Source: Pempheris klunzingeri
Lineage: Eukaryota > Chordata > Actinopteri > Acropomatiformes > Pempheridae
NCBI RefSeq assembly: GCF_042242105.1
Contig: NC_092030.1
Span: forward strand, 6,673,501 to 6,737,500
Reading direction: 5' to 3'
DNA: 64,000 nt
Below the pieces are notes generated by a model. That model was not told where the DNA came from. It saw only the letters and a list, made by a program, of their open reading frames with translations, and made no database searches. The position numbers and the translations under genes were made by a program. Position 1 is the stretch's first letter. Each line of letters opens with the position of its first letter. Below, one piece after another: positions 1-21,800 of the stretch.

Positions 1-88
1 GCCCTAGTTTGTTGGCTCCAAGATAAATCTACTTGTTCTGTGAAACCGAAAAGTTTGAAGAAAAACCGACGTTTCTCTATCATAGAAG
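1..88 (+). other. zfand5: Possible non-coding first exon of zfand5
   Basis: The window opens with about 88 bases ending in AGAAG followed by a consensus donor GTAAGT at 89. The next plausible splice acceptor on this strand is at 3218-3219, directly ahead of the zfand5 start codon. ZFAND5 genes normally have a non-coding first exon, so this is a reasonable candidate whose 5' end lies outside the window. No transcript evidence is available; this is inference from the donor site alone. Confidence 0.35.
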
Positions 89-3000
89 GTAAGTTAACCT
101 CGTTAGTTGAGCCACAGCCAGCTAGCTGAGATGGCTGTTGGAGAAGTTTCTGAAATGAACAGTGAAACACTATCAAACAATCTGAAAGTTATGGTTTAAT
201 TGAAAGCAATTACCGTGGATGTTAATGTAACAATCTTACTTGGCTGTCTTAGCGAGGATTAAAGAAATGATCCGTTTAGTTAACACGTGTCGATGGAAAC
301 TTTCCTTCTCAACCTAACGCGAAATTATATGCAATTTTCGCATGTTATAACAACTAACGTTAGAAAATAATAAAGCCATAACTTTAACGTGTTTGTTTCT
401 TTCAACACCGACCAAACTAATAATAAAGTCGGTCAGTATTTAACTTGGCTAACATTGATCTGTTAGCAGCGTCTGTAGACTTGTTCCAGTGAACGGTGTC
501 TTGTAGGCTAATTACCAAGGTTTTCCAATTTTTTGTTGTGTCCTCTCAGTCGTTTCGATTCACCCACGTATTCCGCATGATGATACTCAAAAAGGCCCTT
601 TGTTATAAGTTCATGTCAAGACACCCAGTTCGACTGTGGTGGGAACAAAAACAAAGAACAGACAAAAGCAACAACAGAGCTAACGGTGCCCTGCTAGCTA
701 ACCCCAGTCATGCTAACATAAGCGAGATCACGAGTATCTGCTCACACGGTTATTGCGGCTAGCTGTCGTTAGCATGTGAACAATTGGACTAAAACATAAC
801 GCTACTGTTCAACTAGGCTTTGTGTGTGTTTTTTAAAACTAGAAGCAGACATAACTGGACTCAGAAGCGACAATGTCTATGCTGTTTGCTGTCGTGTATC
901 ATAGTTTTCTTTTTTTCTTTTTTTAAAGCAAGACGTTAGCAGCAGCCATTAGCCTGCTAGCATGACTCAGTGGATTTGTGGAAGTGGCACAGCTGTGGCC
1001 CGGTGTTTGTCAGGAAGCAAACGAGGACTGCAGACGAGATAAATGCTATTGATTTGCTTAAACCACCTCTATTGAGCATGTTAAATCGGAGATGAGGTTA
1101 TTGAGCCTCTGGTCGATGTAATCCCGGTCGAGGGTTTGATGTTGGCATGCTCCAAGTATCTTGGGGTCGGTGAGTGATTTTGGCTTTTGTCTGGGTGATA
1201 AACGTGCACCACTCTGCATGCGATCTGTAGGTGTTGTGCTGAATTTTGTACCCATGTCAGAATGAGCTCCCACGAGTCTCCTGCCCATTCCAACACGATC
1301 CAAACTGTGGAGGATGGGTATGGTGGACCTCTGTCTTTATAATGTGTTTCCTCCTTTGGGTTAGGAAGCTGATGGTGCAGACACTCACTCTGACAAGGAT
1401 ACAAATAGTGGCACCAGCTCTGTTTGCGGGACTCTCGAGGTTGTCTATAAATAGATGTGTTCACAGCCTTACTGTCCTGAGGAAACATGCGTGTGTGTGT
1501 GCGCGCGCCTTTGAGATCACAGTGTCACATTGCACTCCTGTGACAGAGGAAAGCCATCGTACACATGTCCATGTACACATGTCCATGTGAGCCTGGAGCT
1601 GCATGCAGTCTGCAGGCTCGCACACACACACACACACACGTGAAGGTGCAGATTGTGGTGGTGTAGTGATGATAGTTTTAGGGAGAGGAGGAAAGATCTG
1701 GTGCAATTCACTGGAGCCTGAACTTGGTGATGTGAATACTTCCCTTCTTAGTTCCCCAGTGTTTTACCAATGATCATGAACAGCCTCACCCCTTTAGTGA
1801 TAGCCTCACAACTTCCTTTAATGTTATTATGAGGCTGACGCAAGTTTGTGTTTGCATGAGTAACTTTGGCAAGAGAAGAGGGGACTGGTACTCTGTGCAC
1901 TAACTTGGTAACTGTGTCAATATTGGCGAAACATTCTGGTTTGTAGACCTGCATGTTTTCCCCTGGAGGCATTTTTGACAAATATAAACATGTTTTCTTT
2001 CTGTTTTTTGTTTTTGCAAGACCTTATTTAACAAAAGAAGCTCTCAATGAATTGAATGTTGTCTAAACATCAGCAGCCAAACAGGAGTTTTGCTCAAATA
2101 AAATAGTCCAAAAATGATATGAAAAAGCAATAACCACAGCCTATAGTCTTAATCAATGAAGACCAAGAAAGCTGTTTGCATTCAACATATGTGAACCAAG
2201 ATAGGACACAAGCATACCCCACCTGATGACACCTGAGCCATCTCTTTCTCAGATAAAGGCTGTTAAATTTGAGTTAAAGTTTCAAAAACGCTGATAAATG
2301 ATAATTATTTTCTTACATATACTGATTCCAAAGTTCAGAATAAAGTTGCATGCTGTGGTCTGAAATTGGCAGACTGCAAATCTGACAGGCACTTAATGCC
2401 AACTTCCTGTTTTCACTCTGCAGCAAAATAAGTATTTAGGCTGTCGTGTCTTAAATCGCAAGATTATCTCATCATTCAGGCGAGTCTTTAGTAATACAGG
2501 CAACTACTGAAGGAGACAGTGGTCCCTGTGAGTGGGTCTCTGCCCCTTTACTGTGATGTTTGATGCCCTTGTGCAAATTAGAATGTAATTTTGTGTTAAT
2601 TGCATTAAGTAGCCCAGCAGCTTAACAAGCCAAAGCCAGACGTGAGCATGTGTTTATAGGTGATAGTGATGTTGAGCTGTCACTAAACCTGTTGATAATT
2701 GTTGCTCAGTGATGCATCGTGTGGTACACGTGCATTAAGCTGAGTTGAGCCAGAGGTGAGTGAGATTTAGTAGGCAGACAAACTGCAGATAGGACTTAAA
2801 GAGCTCTGTCTTGGTCTGTGAATTACAGACACTCACTCGTTTGCTGCAGAAAATGACCCAATCAAACACCATTAAAGCAATTTTTGTAAAACACCCAGTA
2901 AACATTTTAATGGTGTTTCACTGGCAGTTGCATAAAATGGAGAAAAGCAGGAAATTCCCCAAATTTGCGACACATTCTGTGAATGTTTGACATTTACTCA

Positions 3001-3219
3001 GTAATTGACAATTCATTTGTTATAAGTGTTGTTGCCAAAGTGGTTAATTGACTAACCGCTTCAGCACTAATGACATCTCTCTGTGAGCCAGTGTGTCTGT
3101 GGAACAGATTATGAATCATCTGCACACTGAGCCATTTGAATAGTTTTTGAACAGCTGAAACTGTTGTACCCACACAAGCACGCATCACTCCAGCGTGTGT
3201 CTTTTGTTTGTGCCTCCAG
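89..3219 (+). other. Putative zfand5 5'UTR intron; no gene seen
   Basis: This stretch has no convincing coding exon. It holds a CA run near 1620-1640, a short tandem duplication of a 14-base unit (acacatgtccatgt) near 1560-1590, and otherwise unremarkable AT-rich sequence. The short open frames are random or antisense to simple sequence. Confidence 0.4.
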
Positions 3220-3247
3220 GTCAGCTCAGCAGGTGGCAGACGTCGCG

Positions 3248-5039
3248 ATGGCCCAGGAGACCAATCAAAGCCCAGTTCCCATGCTCTGTCCCACCGGCTG
3301 TGGTTTCTATGGCAACCCTAGGACTAACGGTATGTGCTCTGTTTGCCACAAGGAGCACCTGTCAAGGCAGAACAATGGAGGAGTCAGTTCTTTGAGTGCT
3401 TTGGGTAAGACCTGCTGTGTCTGTCAGTTTTTTTTTGTTTGCACATGCACATAGGACAAAACCCTTTAACCCCTGTGTCTGACTGTCTCACGTGGTGAAA
3501 TTTCTCCCTCAGGCAGCAACAGTGGGCCCACAGCTGAGGCTTCTGCCATCCAGAGGTTAGAGGCCACCTTGAATAATGCTGCAGCTGCTGCAGTCGCTGC
3601 TGCAGAGGTGGCAGCTGAGGCCGCCGCCTCTGCAGAAGCTGCTGCCACCGAGGCTCTCAGGTGAGGGGATCCACCACCAGGGTTTATTATACTGCCCCAA
3701 ACAAAGCTCGTGAAGTTTTGAAATGGGAAGCTGGGTACATAATATGTCCCCAGGCACCATTAAGGCTGAAACAGTACATCCCTTGTAGTAACTCATGAGT
3801 GTGCCTTCTGCAGATTAAGACAGTTGGGTATATGGAAAATACGGTTATGTAATTAATTTATTCTCCTGAAATGTTGCTTTTTTTTTTTTGTTAATGTCGC
3901 CCTGTTTGTCCTTCACAGTTCAACAGCCATTTCTGTAACACAACAGATGACTGAGATGAGTCTCTCCAGTGAGGAGAAAGGAGCATCAGGGAGCAAAGCA
4001 GAGCTCACAGAGCCAGGTCGGTACCAGATATGGACTTGCTTTTCATCACAGAGGATGTAGACTGAGTTACACCAACACACTTACAGGCATCATTACAGTG
4101 TAATGCAGTCCTGCCAGAAATAGCATGTTGATGCTTACAATATAATGTTCAGCTTTAGTTTTCACTGTCTGAGAGATCGTCTTTACAGCAGGGCGGTAGC
4201 CAGTATATATCCAGCGAGATGATAAAAATTTACTGAGGAATCTTTTACTTTAATATCTCTGTTCTGTATTTCATTTCTCATGACAATGCTGTACATCAGC
4301 AAGCAGGATTGCTTCACGGCAATATTGTCAGAATGTCAATTATTTGGCTATTTTGATATTACGGTGCGCTCTGTGACCTGTGACCTGTGTAGGTTGGTAA
4401 GAGATACTTTACTGAGTCAGCTGCTTTTCTTGTGCACCCTCAGTGTTGACACAGCCCACATCCTCAGCCTCCCATCCCTCCACTGCTGGCAGTGAGGACT
4501 CCAAAGCCCCAGAACCCCCAAAACCCAAGAAGAACCGCTGCTTTATGTGCCGTAAAAAAGTTGGCCTTACAGGTAAGACATGTTACAGATAACCATTATA
4601 ACGCCATTCGTAAATGTCCATCAGCAGTCACTGGTGTGCTGGTGTTCTTCTGGGGTTTTTTTGTAACTTGATTCTAAATATGGTAATTTACTAATTTATA
4701 AGGCGAAGTGTTGGTTGGTGTTCAAACTGGAACAATGACTGTGGCTGGACCATGATATTGCTCTGGGTAGCAGCCGTGTAAATCACCTGTTAACATCACG
4801 TTGTTGCAGTGTTCCTTGATCTTGTTGGGGATGTTTTGCCGTTGATTTGACTCGGCCTGTTTTTTTTTTTTTTCTGCCATGGCACTTCAGGTTTTGACTG
4901 CCGCTGTGGGAACCTGTTCTGTGGACTTCACCGTTACTCTGATAAGCATAACTGTCCATACGACTACAAAGCTGAAGCTGCGGACAAGATTCGCAAAGAG
5001 AACCCTGTGGTTGTTGCCGACAAGATCCAGAGAATATGA
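3248..5039 (+). CDS. zfand5: AN1-type zinc finger protein 5 (A20/AN1 domains)
   Basis: Five coding exons: 3248-3404, 3513-3660, 3919-4016, 4444-4572 and 4891-5039 (681 nt, 226 aa; human about 213). An A20 zinc finger lies at residues 8-42 (Cys14, Cys18, Cys30, Cys33 in the stretch [11 protein letters not shown] to MCSVC). A C-terminal AN1 finger begins near residue 163 ([13 protein letters not shown], then [21 protein letters not shown]). VTQQMTEMS in the linker and [21 protein letters not shown] distinguish it from ZFAND6. Family members bind polyubiquitin and proteasomes and help degrade proteins under stress and muscle atrophy. The start has a purine at -3 and G at +4. Exon 2 encodes an unusual alanine-rich linker (residues about 73-101). 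The acceptor at 3218-3219 precedes 28 bases of 5'UTR. The suffix a or b cannot be decided here. Confidence 0.96.
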
Positions 5040-6395
5040 AGAGGACTCTCAGTTTGACTTTGAATACTGGGAGTGATCGGCCTTTAACAATGGACTTGAG
5101 CCCTACCTGCCTCCTGAAGGACCTGTTTTTTCCCCTTCTTTGTTACATATTCAGGACTTTTCTCCCCCAGTGCATGAAAGTTCATGTATATTTTCAGCTT
5201 CCATTCTTCTTTGTGTGAGTTTAACACTTGTGGAGGGGTGTATTGAACAAATAGTGTGTATGTGAAATTGTGAGTCCATTTCATGAGAAGTGACTGAGGA
5301 AGAGAAAAAAAAGTCATTGCCCTTTTAAAAAATACTGTTGATGGCTGCCCAGTCGTCTTGAGGTCGCTTGAACTCTGCCCGCAAAGCGCCTGGAAATGTG
5401 GGCGTGTTTGGACACTGCTGTTGGCTGATGGCGCCCTTCAGCCACGCTTGCTCTCTGCTGGCTTGAGTAGCAAAATGGATATTGTTTTTCTTTTTCTTCT
5501 TTTGGTCAGAGTGTAACCCTCCTTACTTGACAGACTTGACGCCCTGGTTAGTTTTTATCAACCTGAAATGCTTCTCTGTGCCGCTGGAATTTCGTCCACT
5601 CTGGCCCCACCCGCTCATTGACACGCAGCTCAAACATATTGCAAAAAGACTTTGAAGAAGAGACTTTGTTGCTAGCCCTTTCTTGCTGGCTCATATTCCT
5701 TCCCTCCTGTATGTTTGTGTGGGTGTGCGGCACTAGAAACACAACACAGACAGTTTACTCTTCTTTCTCTCCCGTTGGTTCTGGGCTGAATGCTGTGACC
5801 CGCTCTGTGTCTGACCTGGACGGCAGGCACGTGGACTTCCTGCTTTTTAGGTCTTTAAAACCATCCACTGAAGTCACGTTTGTTTGTTCTATTTTGTTTA
5901 ATTTTTTTTTGTTTTCCAGAAAAGTGGTATGTATGCTGTGTGTTTTTGTATGACAAGTAGCCTAAGCTTGTATTAATTTTTTTGCCTTTGGAAGGGTTTA
6001 GCTCCACTAATATTTTCGTCTTTTACTTCACTATTGAGTGTTTTCTTCTATTTTTAATGTGAGCTGATACATTTACAACGTTGGGAGTGTTTGACTGTTG
6101 CATACTGTGCATCAAACACAGGTGTGTGTTTGTCGGAGTAGGTGTGGACAGCTGGTGTGTGAGTTTCGTTTGAGGCTATGTGGCTGTGTGCCGCGGTGAC
6201 TTAGTGAGACCTGTGGTCGTAGGTTATTAATGATTTTCAGTTTCTGTCGAATTTTGGTCTGGCTGCCTAATCTGTTTGGTTTGTTTTTTACCCCTTAGTT
6301 ATGCAAGTTTGTACAAACATCTTTATTTATATACTGCAGTGCGCATAATCCTCCAATAATACAGAATAAATTGTATGATGTAAATAAATTATGTT
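5040..6395 (+). other. zfand5: zfand5 3'UTR (inferred extent)
   Basis: About 1.35 kb of AT-rich sequence follows the stop codon without splice-coherent coding potential and ends at paired polyadenylation signals. Long 3'UTRs are usual for ZFAND5. The ORFs here (for example 5618-5953) are not conserved-looking and are treated as UTR noise. Confidence 0.6.
6365..6388 (+). terminator. zfand5 polyadenylation signals
   Basis: Two AATAAA hexamers stand at 6365-6370 and 6383-6388. The second overlaps a TGTAAATA Pumilio-type element at 6379-6386. They are the first strong pair downstream of the zfand5 stop and probably define its 3' end. Confidence 0.6.
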
Positions 6396-9300
6396 CACAA
6401 ATATAAAATCAAGAATTCTTGGCCCTTCATTGTAATATATTCCACTGTCCTCCGGTTCCGTCTAACATGAGAATTGATTGCTTGGTGTCTGCTGTCACTC
6501 CTGTACTTCTAGCCTCTTCTACATGAATCTACTTTGAAATTACTTAACTGTGTCAGCTGTCAACAGGAACATAAATGTCCCTGTCTCAGATTTTAAACTT
6601 TGGAACAACCAGGAAATGTTCATCGTTCAAGTTCTGATTTTGTTGAATGTATGAAAGAAGAGAACCTGCACACTAAAACTTTTTAGATTTTTATGTACTC
6701 AGATCATTTTAAAGAATCATATCATGTGACAATAACCCGTCCATTTTTCACACAAACCTTTTGTGGGTGTACAAATTTGACACCAAATAGAAAATAAAAA
6801 GGAGTAAAATACACAGAATACATAGAGGTTTACAAATTATTAGTTTTTAAACCACATTTGTCAAGAATGGAAGACACAGCTGTATTGTAAAAATATACAT
6901 TTTCTTGACTCTTGGCTTAACCTTTGTTGTTGTTTTTACATCTTTTTGTTCATGTTTTTACCCCCTAAGAAGACTCAACAAGAAAAAAAAAAGAGGGCAA
7001 CAGCACACAAAACACTGCTCTTGTCCCCTCATCCACCCCTACCTAACATCCTCCTCATCAAACCCACGCACTCACCCCCTAGCCAAACAAAGAAACATTA
7101 CGTAAGCTGAAAATGTAAAATGGATAAAAAAAAATTCAGTTTCTCAGTCAACAGGCTGCACTGGTGGCCATGGCATAGTGAATAAGGGCTTAAAGGTTGA
7201 TCAGAAATGAAGGCAAATGTATGCAACAGCACAACATGGGCAAATATGGAATATACACCTACACAACATATCCACATATAATAGAATTAGAAATGAAATA
7301 ATCACCATAGTGTTATTGTGGTAAAGGTGTGATACAACTAGAGGTTTGAATGATGCTTAAATCAGACCGCTGGTGAACAGGCTCAGATGTTCGGTGTAAC
7401 ATCCAGCTGACATTTCCAAGCTGCTGTTTGTCAGTTTATCTGCCACAGCTCTGTGCTTCCATGTGACTCGTGTGCCTGCAGGGGAAACAGGATCTGCTGC
7501 ATTGAATGTGGCCACAGGTCACGTTATGACACCCGCTGCCCTGGGGACTGTATGCTTACACACACACACACACACGTGCAGAGTGTAGACATTCATAGCA
7601 CAAACAGCACATGATGTCAAGAGCACTTCTGTTCCTTAGACAGTTGTGTATCATTTACACAAAGTTCAAGTGTTATTATTATCTCTTAATGTATTTAATT
7701 AATTGATTGGATCCCTGTTATGTTCCACTGTTGCAGTTTGGTTGCTACTGTTCCTGCAGCACGAAGGAAAATCAATTTATTCATCAATGATCCAAAATTA
7801 CTTTGGAGGATTAAAATAATCTATAAAAACTAAAAGAACAAACAAATCAGAAAGTGTTAAAAGCAAAGATACTGCCTCTCCACAATGGATCATTTGTTTT
7901 AATGTACGTGATCTACATGTTAAATCTCTCCACCATATGTGATTTAGGAACGTATACTAATGTTTGATGAACTTTTATATTGCATGTAAACTACAAAATA
8001 AGTAGCAGCTGCTGCTAATTTAGAAGTGTAGTGAAGCTTTAATCTCCCAAAAGGGAAATTCTCCACAAGTGCTTGTGCCACAAAAATAACAAAATTACAA
8101 AAAGAAATAAGCATGACTGCACAGAGAATATATGCAAGATCTCCCTTTGCATGCAACTGAAGATCATGTACTGCCTGTATATTCTATAAGTCTGTGTACT
8201 GTCCTCTGAAGACAAGAACAAGCAACAAAAGGAAAAAACTGAGGAACACTTATTAGCAGGAGAATTGTTGAAGCCTTTAATTATGGGCACAAATAATTCT
8301 AAGCATCGTTTCACAAACTCTGAGTCTTACTGACCCTTATTTTTAGTTTTTCATCATTCAGTTTTGGACCCTGGCACAGCTTCTGTAGTCATGTAGTCCA
8401 TTGTTTCTATCATAGTCAGAGAAATATAAAGAGAAATGAACAGTATGGTAAATATATTCTCACAAAAAAACATCTGCGGTGCAACACATTTTTCACGAAT
8501 ACACATTCGTCATTTGTTGGTCAAGCTTTTTTCTTTTCTTTGAATGAATGGCCACTAGGTGGCATAACAGACAAGCACAATTCCCTTCATCATGCGTAGC
8601 AGTGAAACAAGATAGACAAGATAACACCATTCATAAAGAATATTCAAATATGAACCTAACATTGTAAATTTAAAAGTGTATTGAAACTTTAAACAAACAA
8701 AAGCAACATACAGTCAGCACTGTTTGGACGGTGGGAGTAATACAAACACACACAATCTTATAGAGATGTTGATGCTCACAGTTGTGACTGTAAGAGCAAA
8801 CAAAAGTAGCATTTAGTATAAGTTTAAGTTGAATTTTCCTTTCATTTTTCAGTCTTGTCATAAACAAGCTGATGAGCAGTCACATTACAGCATTCACAGG
8901 AACTGTTCTATTAACATTTAATTGCTCATGCATCTTTCATTGTGATCATGCATTAAATATTGATTTAGAAACATCAACAGGGTCTTTAGTTATGCACTTG
9001 GCATATGCTTTTACACAAATGTGTCCAGATCTGAAGAGGATATGGTGAATTCCAGCCGTTAAAGTTTTTGTAAGTGGGACTTCTGTCCTGCAGTGGCCCC
9101 AAGTGGCCAGAGAAATCAGTTAGCAAAGGTTTAAAAGAACAAAGAGTAAAAAAAACCTGCATCCCTCCCCCTGACAACCACAGCCTGTTAACCATTGTAC
9201 ACATACCTACACGTGCATGTACATATTGGCATACACATATATACCCACATATACATTTGCCTTAAAAATGTCATTAAGTGTTATTGTTTTACAGTAGCTC

Positions 9301-10342
9301 ATCTAATGACCACTTCAAAATGTTGGTGTCAGTCCATGCTCACCTAAATCGAGAGTTGCAGAAGTGCTGGATGATGTTAAACAAGCTATACCAGCATAGA
9401 TCTCCAGCAACATCTAAGAGAGGAATGTCATGAGGCGGTGTACACCTTCTCAACAGAGGGACAGGACTGCAGCAGATGTGTCACCTCAAGCACACTTACC
9501 TGTGCACCAGCGCAAGCCTGTAAGAGTCTGATCCTCGACTCATGTGGGAACTGACAACCGTGTAATGGAATCATTTTGGATGTGAAAAATGAGCTCTACT
9601 CTATTATTTAATGAGGCTATGAGGTGTTTCTCTGTACAGTCTTCAGCTCTGCACACACAGGTAGCTGCTGTCAGTCTCTGCTGCAGGTTGGCTGACTCTA
9701 TACCTGCTGTATTTCTATCAAAAACACAACAATAAAACATTGCAGTTGCAAGGTCACCTCAGGGTATTTACTGTATTCCTAATGAGCCTTGCATAGAGAA
9801 ACCTAAACCTTCATTAAATCTTAAGGGTGTCTGGTCTTGCGTGTGTGTGTGTGTATATGTGTGTGGTCTCCAGTAACAAGAGGAGTGAGAGTGTCTCTGG
9901 GTACTTTAGGTGACGTGGTCCTCTTTGGCCATTTAGGAAAAACAAAACAGGACACAATAGTCAAAGCTAAGGCTTAATGGAGCTCCACTGAATGCATTTT
10001 GCTTGCCTCAAAAATTCAATATGGGAGTAAATATGATATGACCTGTATATTAACCCCCTCTGTGTAGCAATAATACAACATAAATGTCCCAGCTCTCGGA
10101 AAACAACACAGCCTCTGCTTGGTTAGCCACACTGGATCCCCTTAAGTTTCCAGAATTGACTGCACCTACCTGGGAACAGGTAGAGTGGGTCACATGCAGC
10201 AGTCGTCATAGTGACGGCACTGTCAGATACCTGAGTGGGGTGCTGGCGGGGAGCCTGGGCAGAAGAGAGCCAACCTGCCGAGGGGGTGGACTGACTGAAC
10301 GCTACAGAGGACACAGAGGGCACTAGCTTTTTATTCTTCATC
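6396..10342. other. Spacer between zfand5 and tmc2
   Basis: There is no coding exon that I can support in about 3.9 kb. It contains a CA run near 7558-7575, a GT run near 9840-9855, A/T-rich unique sequence and one strong CTCF-like motif (8552-8564). Any tmc2 promoter and non-coding exons should lie in its distal part, but I see no clear TATA box or CpG cluster. Confidence 0.5.
8552..8564 (+). promoter_or_regulatory. CTCF core-motif match
   Basis: CCACTAGGTGGCA fits the CTCF core consensus CCASYAGRKGGCR at all 13 positions. It lies in the spacer between zfand5 and tmc2, outside any obvious repeat. Occupancy cannot be read from sequence. Confidence 0.4.
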
Positions 10343-20114
<9,772 letters not shown>

Positions 20115-20470
20115 CACTGTGAGAAATCTTTGTTCATGGCACAAAACAAAGTGTTGAGATTGTGGTGTTTCTGTTACAATGACCTACTGGACCTACAAGG
20201 ACCTACTGTACCATTTTGCAACACAGTGCGCTGAAAACCTCAATTTTGTCCTGAGTAACTTTTAATTCATGAGGAAATATTGTTTTGTTGATCCATATTT
20301 CTGCTTCTTCTAATGGTGGGCAGACACTATGCATTTTTATTAATCATGTAATCTTGCTATGTTAATTATTATTGGTTTTCAGGGAACTGAGATGTCTGTA
20401 CTTTTTTGTTTTCTCTTACACTTACACTGACTTTGTCATTTATGGTATGGTTCTGACTTTGCAATAAAGT
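20115..20470 (+). other. tmc2: tmc2 3'UTR with polyadenylation signal
   Basis: Non-coding sequence follows the TAA and reaches an AATAAA at 20463-20468, the first strong signal. The first about 80 bases of this UTR are shared with the intron 9 copy. Confidence 0.65.
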
Positions 20471-21779
20471 TTAAAAACATCTTTATAGCAGCTCAATTTA
20501 TTCCACATTTTTTAATGCACTTAATCCTTCTTTAGTTTAATTTCCATTTATTTTATTTCAGTGTAGTTATTTGCGTAACCCCACACAGGCACGGAACACA
20601 TTTAGAAATGATGAAAAAGATGAAAAACCTAATAAATTTGTCACCAACAGCTCACATGTCTGCCGTTAGTTTGACTGCTTGTATGTGTTTTGGACACTTT
20701 TAAAAAGTACTAAACTGTTAGAGTTGTGATGAGAAAAAAAAGATGGAAATCAATGCAACAGAACCAGAGATATTTTAATTCCATGTATTCTTCTTCCTCA
20801 TCAAAACCTAGTGCCCACATTACTTAAAATGCAACCTGAACATCGACAGTGCAGCTGTTATTGTGTTCTACTAGTAGTAGCAGATGTAGTAGGGGTAGTG
20901 TCGGGGTCTAGTAAACCAAAGTCTTTCTAGCTACAAACAATCAGATTATTTTCATTTTCAAACTTGTGGTGAGATAATGTTATTCTAAATTGGTCCTTTA
21001 TAAATAAAGTCTTTTTGATTGATAGTCTCCAAACTTACAGATGCAAGTGACATCACTCATTATGCAGCAGCCATCTTAGTTGTTTACAAAAATGCCTCAA
21101 CAGGGCTCCTCTGTACAGTCGTCATCGTATTAAACCTGCCCTATATTAGCTTGTGACTGGCTCGACACGGATCAGGTCAGCTGGGAACCAGTTTAAATGG
21201 GAAGGGGACCAGACCCATCTGTAGGTGCAAATAAAACATGGTTCACCGGCCACTGGACCTCCCCACCTCTAAACAGACTTTACCGTGTACAATGAGTTTA
21301 TCTTCATCAGTAGAAGTATTTAGCCATAGTTTCAGTATCAGCTTAAGAGGAAAAAGGTGGGGAATTTCAGGTCCAGTCATGTAATTGTGAAAAAAAACCA
21401 GCATGGTCAGTAATTACAAGTATTTATCTGTCACCTTTATCTTAGGTGTTACTGTTCCCTGCATGCCTGTGTGAGTGAGAAGTTGTTTGATGAAAAGGTG
21501 AGGCTCTTACAAATTTGCAGTACCAGTCTGTGCAGAAGAGTCACCCAACCAGCCAGAGGTGTCACCTCGCAGGAATGTTGCTGTGAGAGGTGGCAGTCGA
21601 TTGGCTGATCCTACTCCTGCAGAGTGAGTTACCCTGCGACTGACACCACACCTTACAAACCGGAGTGTGAAGACTGTCCGCAGCAGCACAGGTGAGGGTG
21701 GGGGTGTTGGGTGTTTAAACATGAGGACCTATTTAACCACCGTAAATACTTTATTTCTCTTGTTCTTTTCCTTCTACAG
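20471..21779. other. tmc2-anxa1 spacer, with possible anxa1 non-coding first exon
   Basis: About 1.3 kb without a supportable coding exon. Donor-like sites CAGA/GTGAGT (intron start 21624) and CACAG/GTGAGG (intron start 21692) lie shortly upstream of the anxa1 acceptor at 21778-21779. Either could close a non-coding anxa1 exon 1, as other ANXA1 genes have. No TATA box was convincing. Confidence 0.35.
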
Positions 21780-21800
21780 TGAATTTCCAGCCAAGTAAAC

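Noticed and set aside
5618-5953. 111-residue forward frame after zfand5
   Set aside because: It lies in the 3'UTR between the stop codon and the polyA signals and has no recognisable domain.
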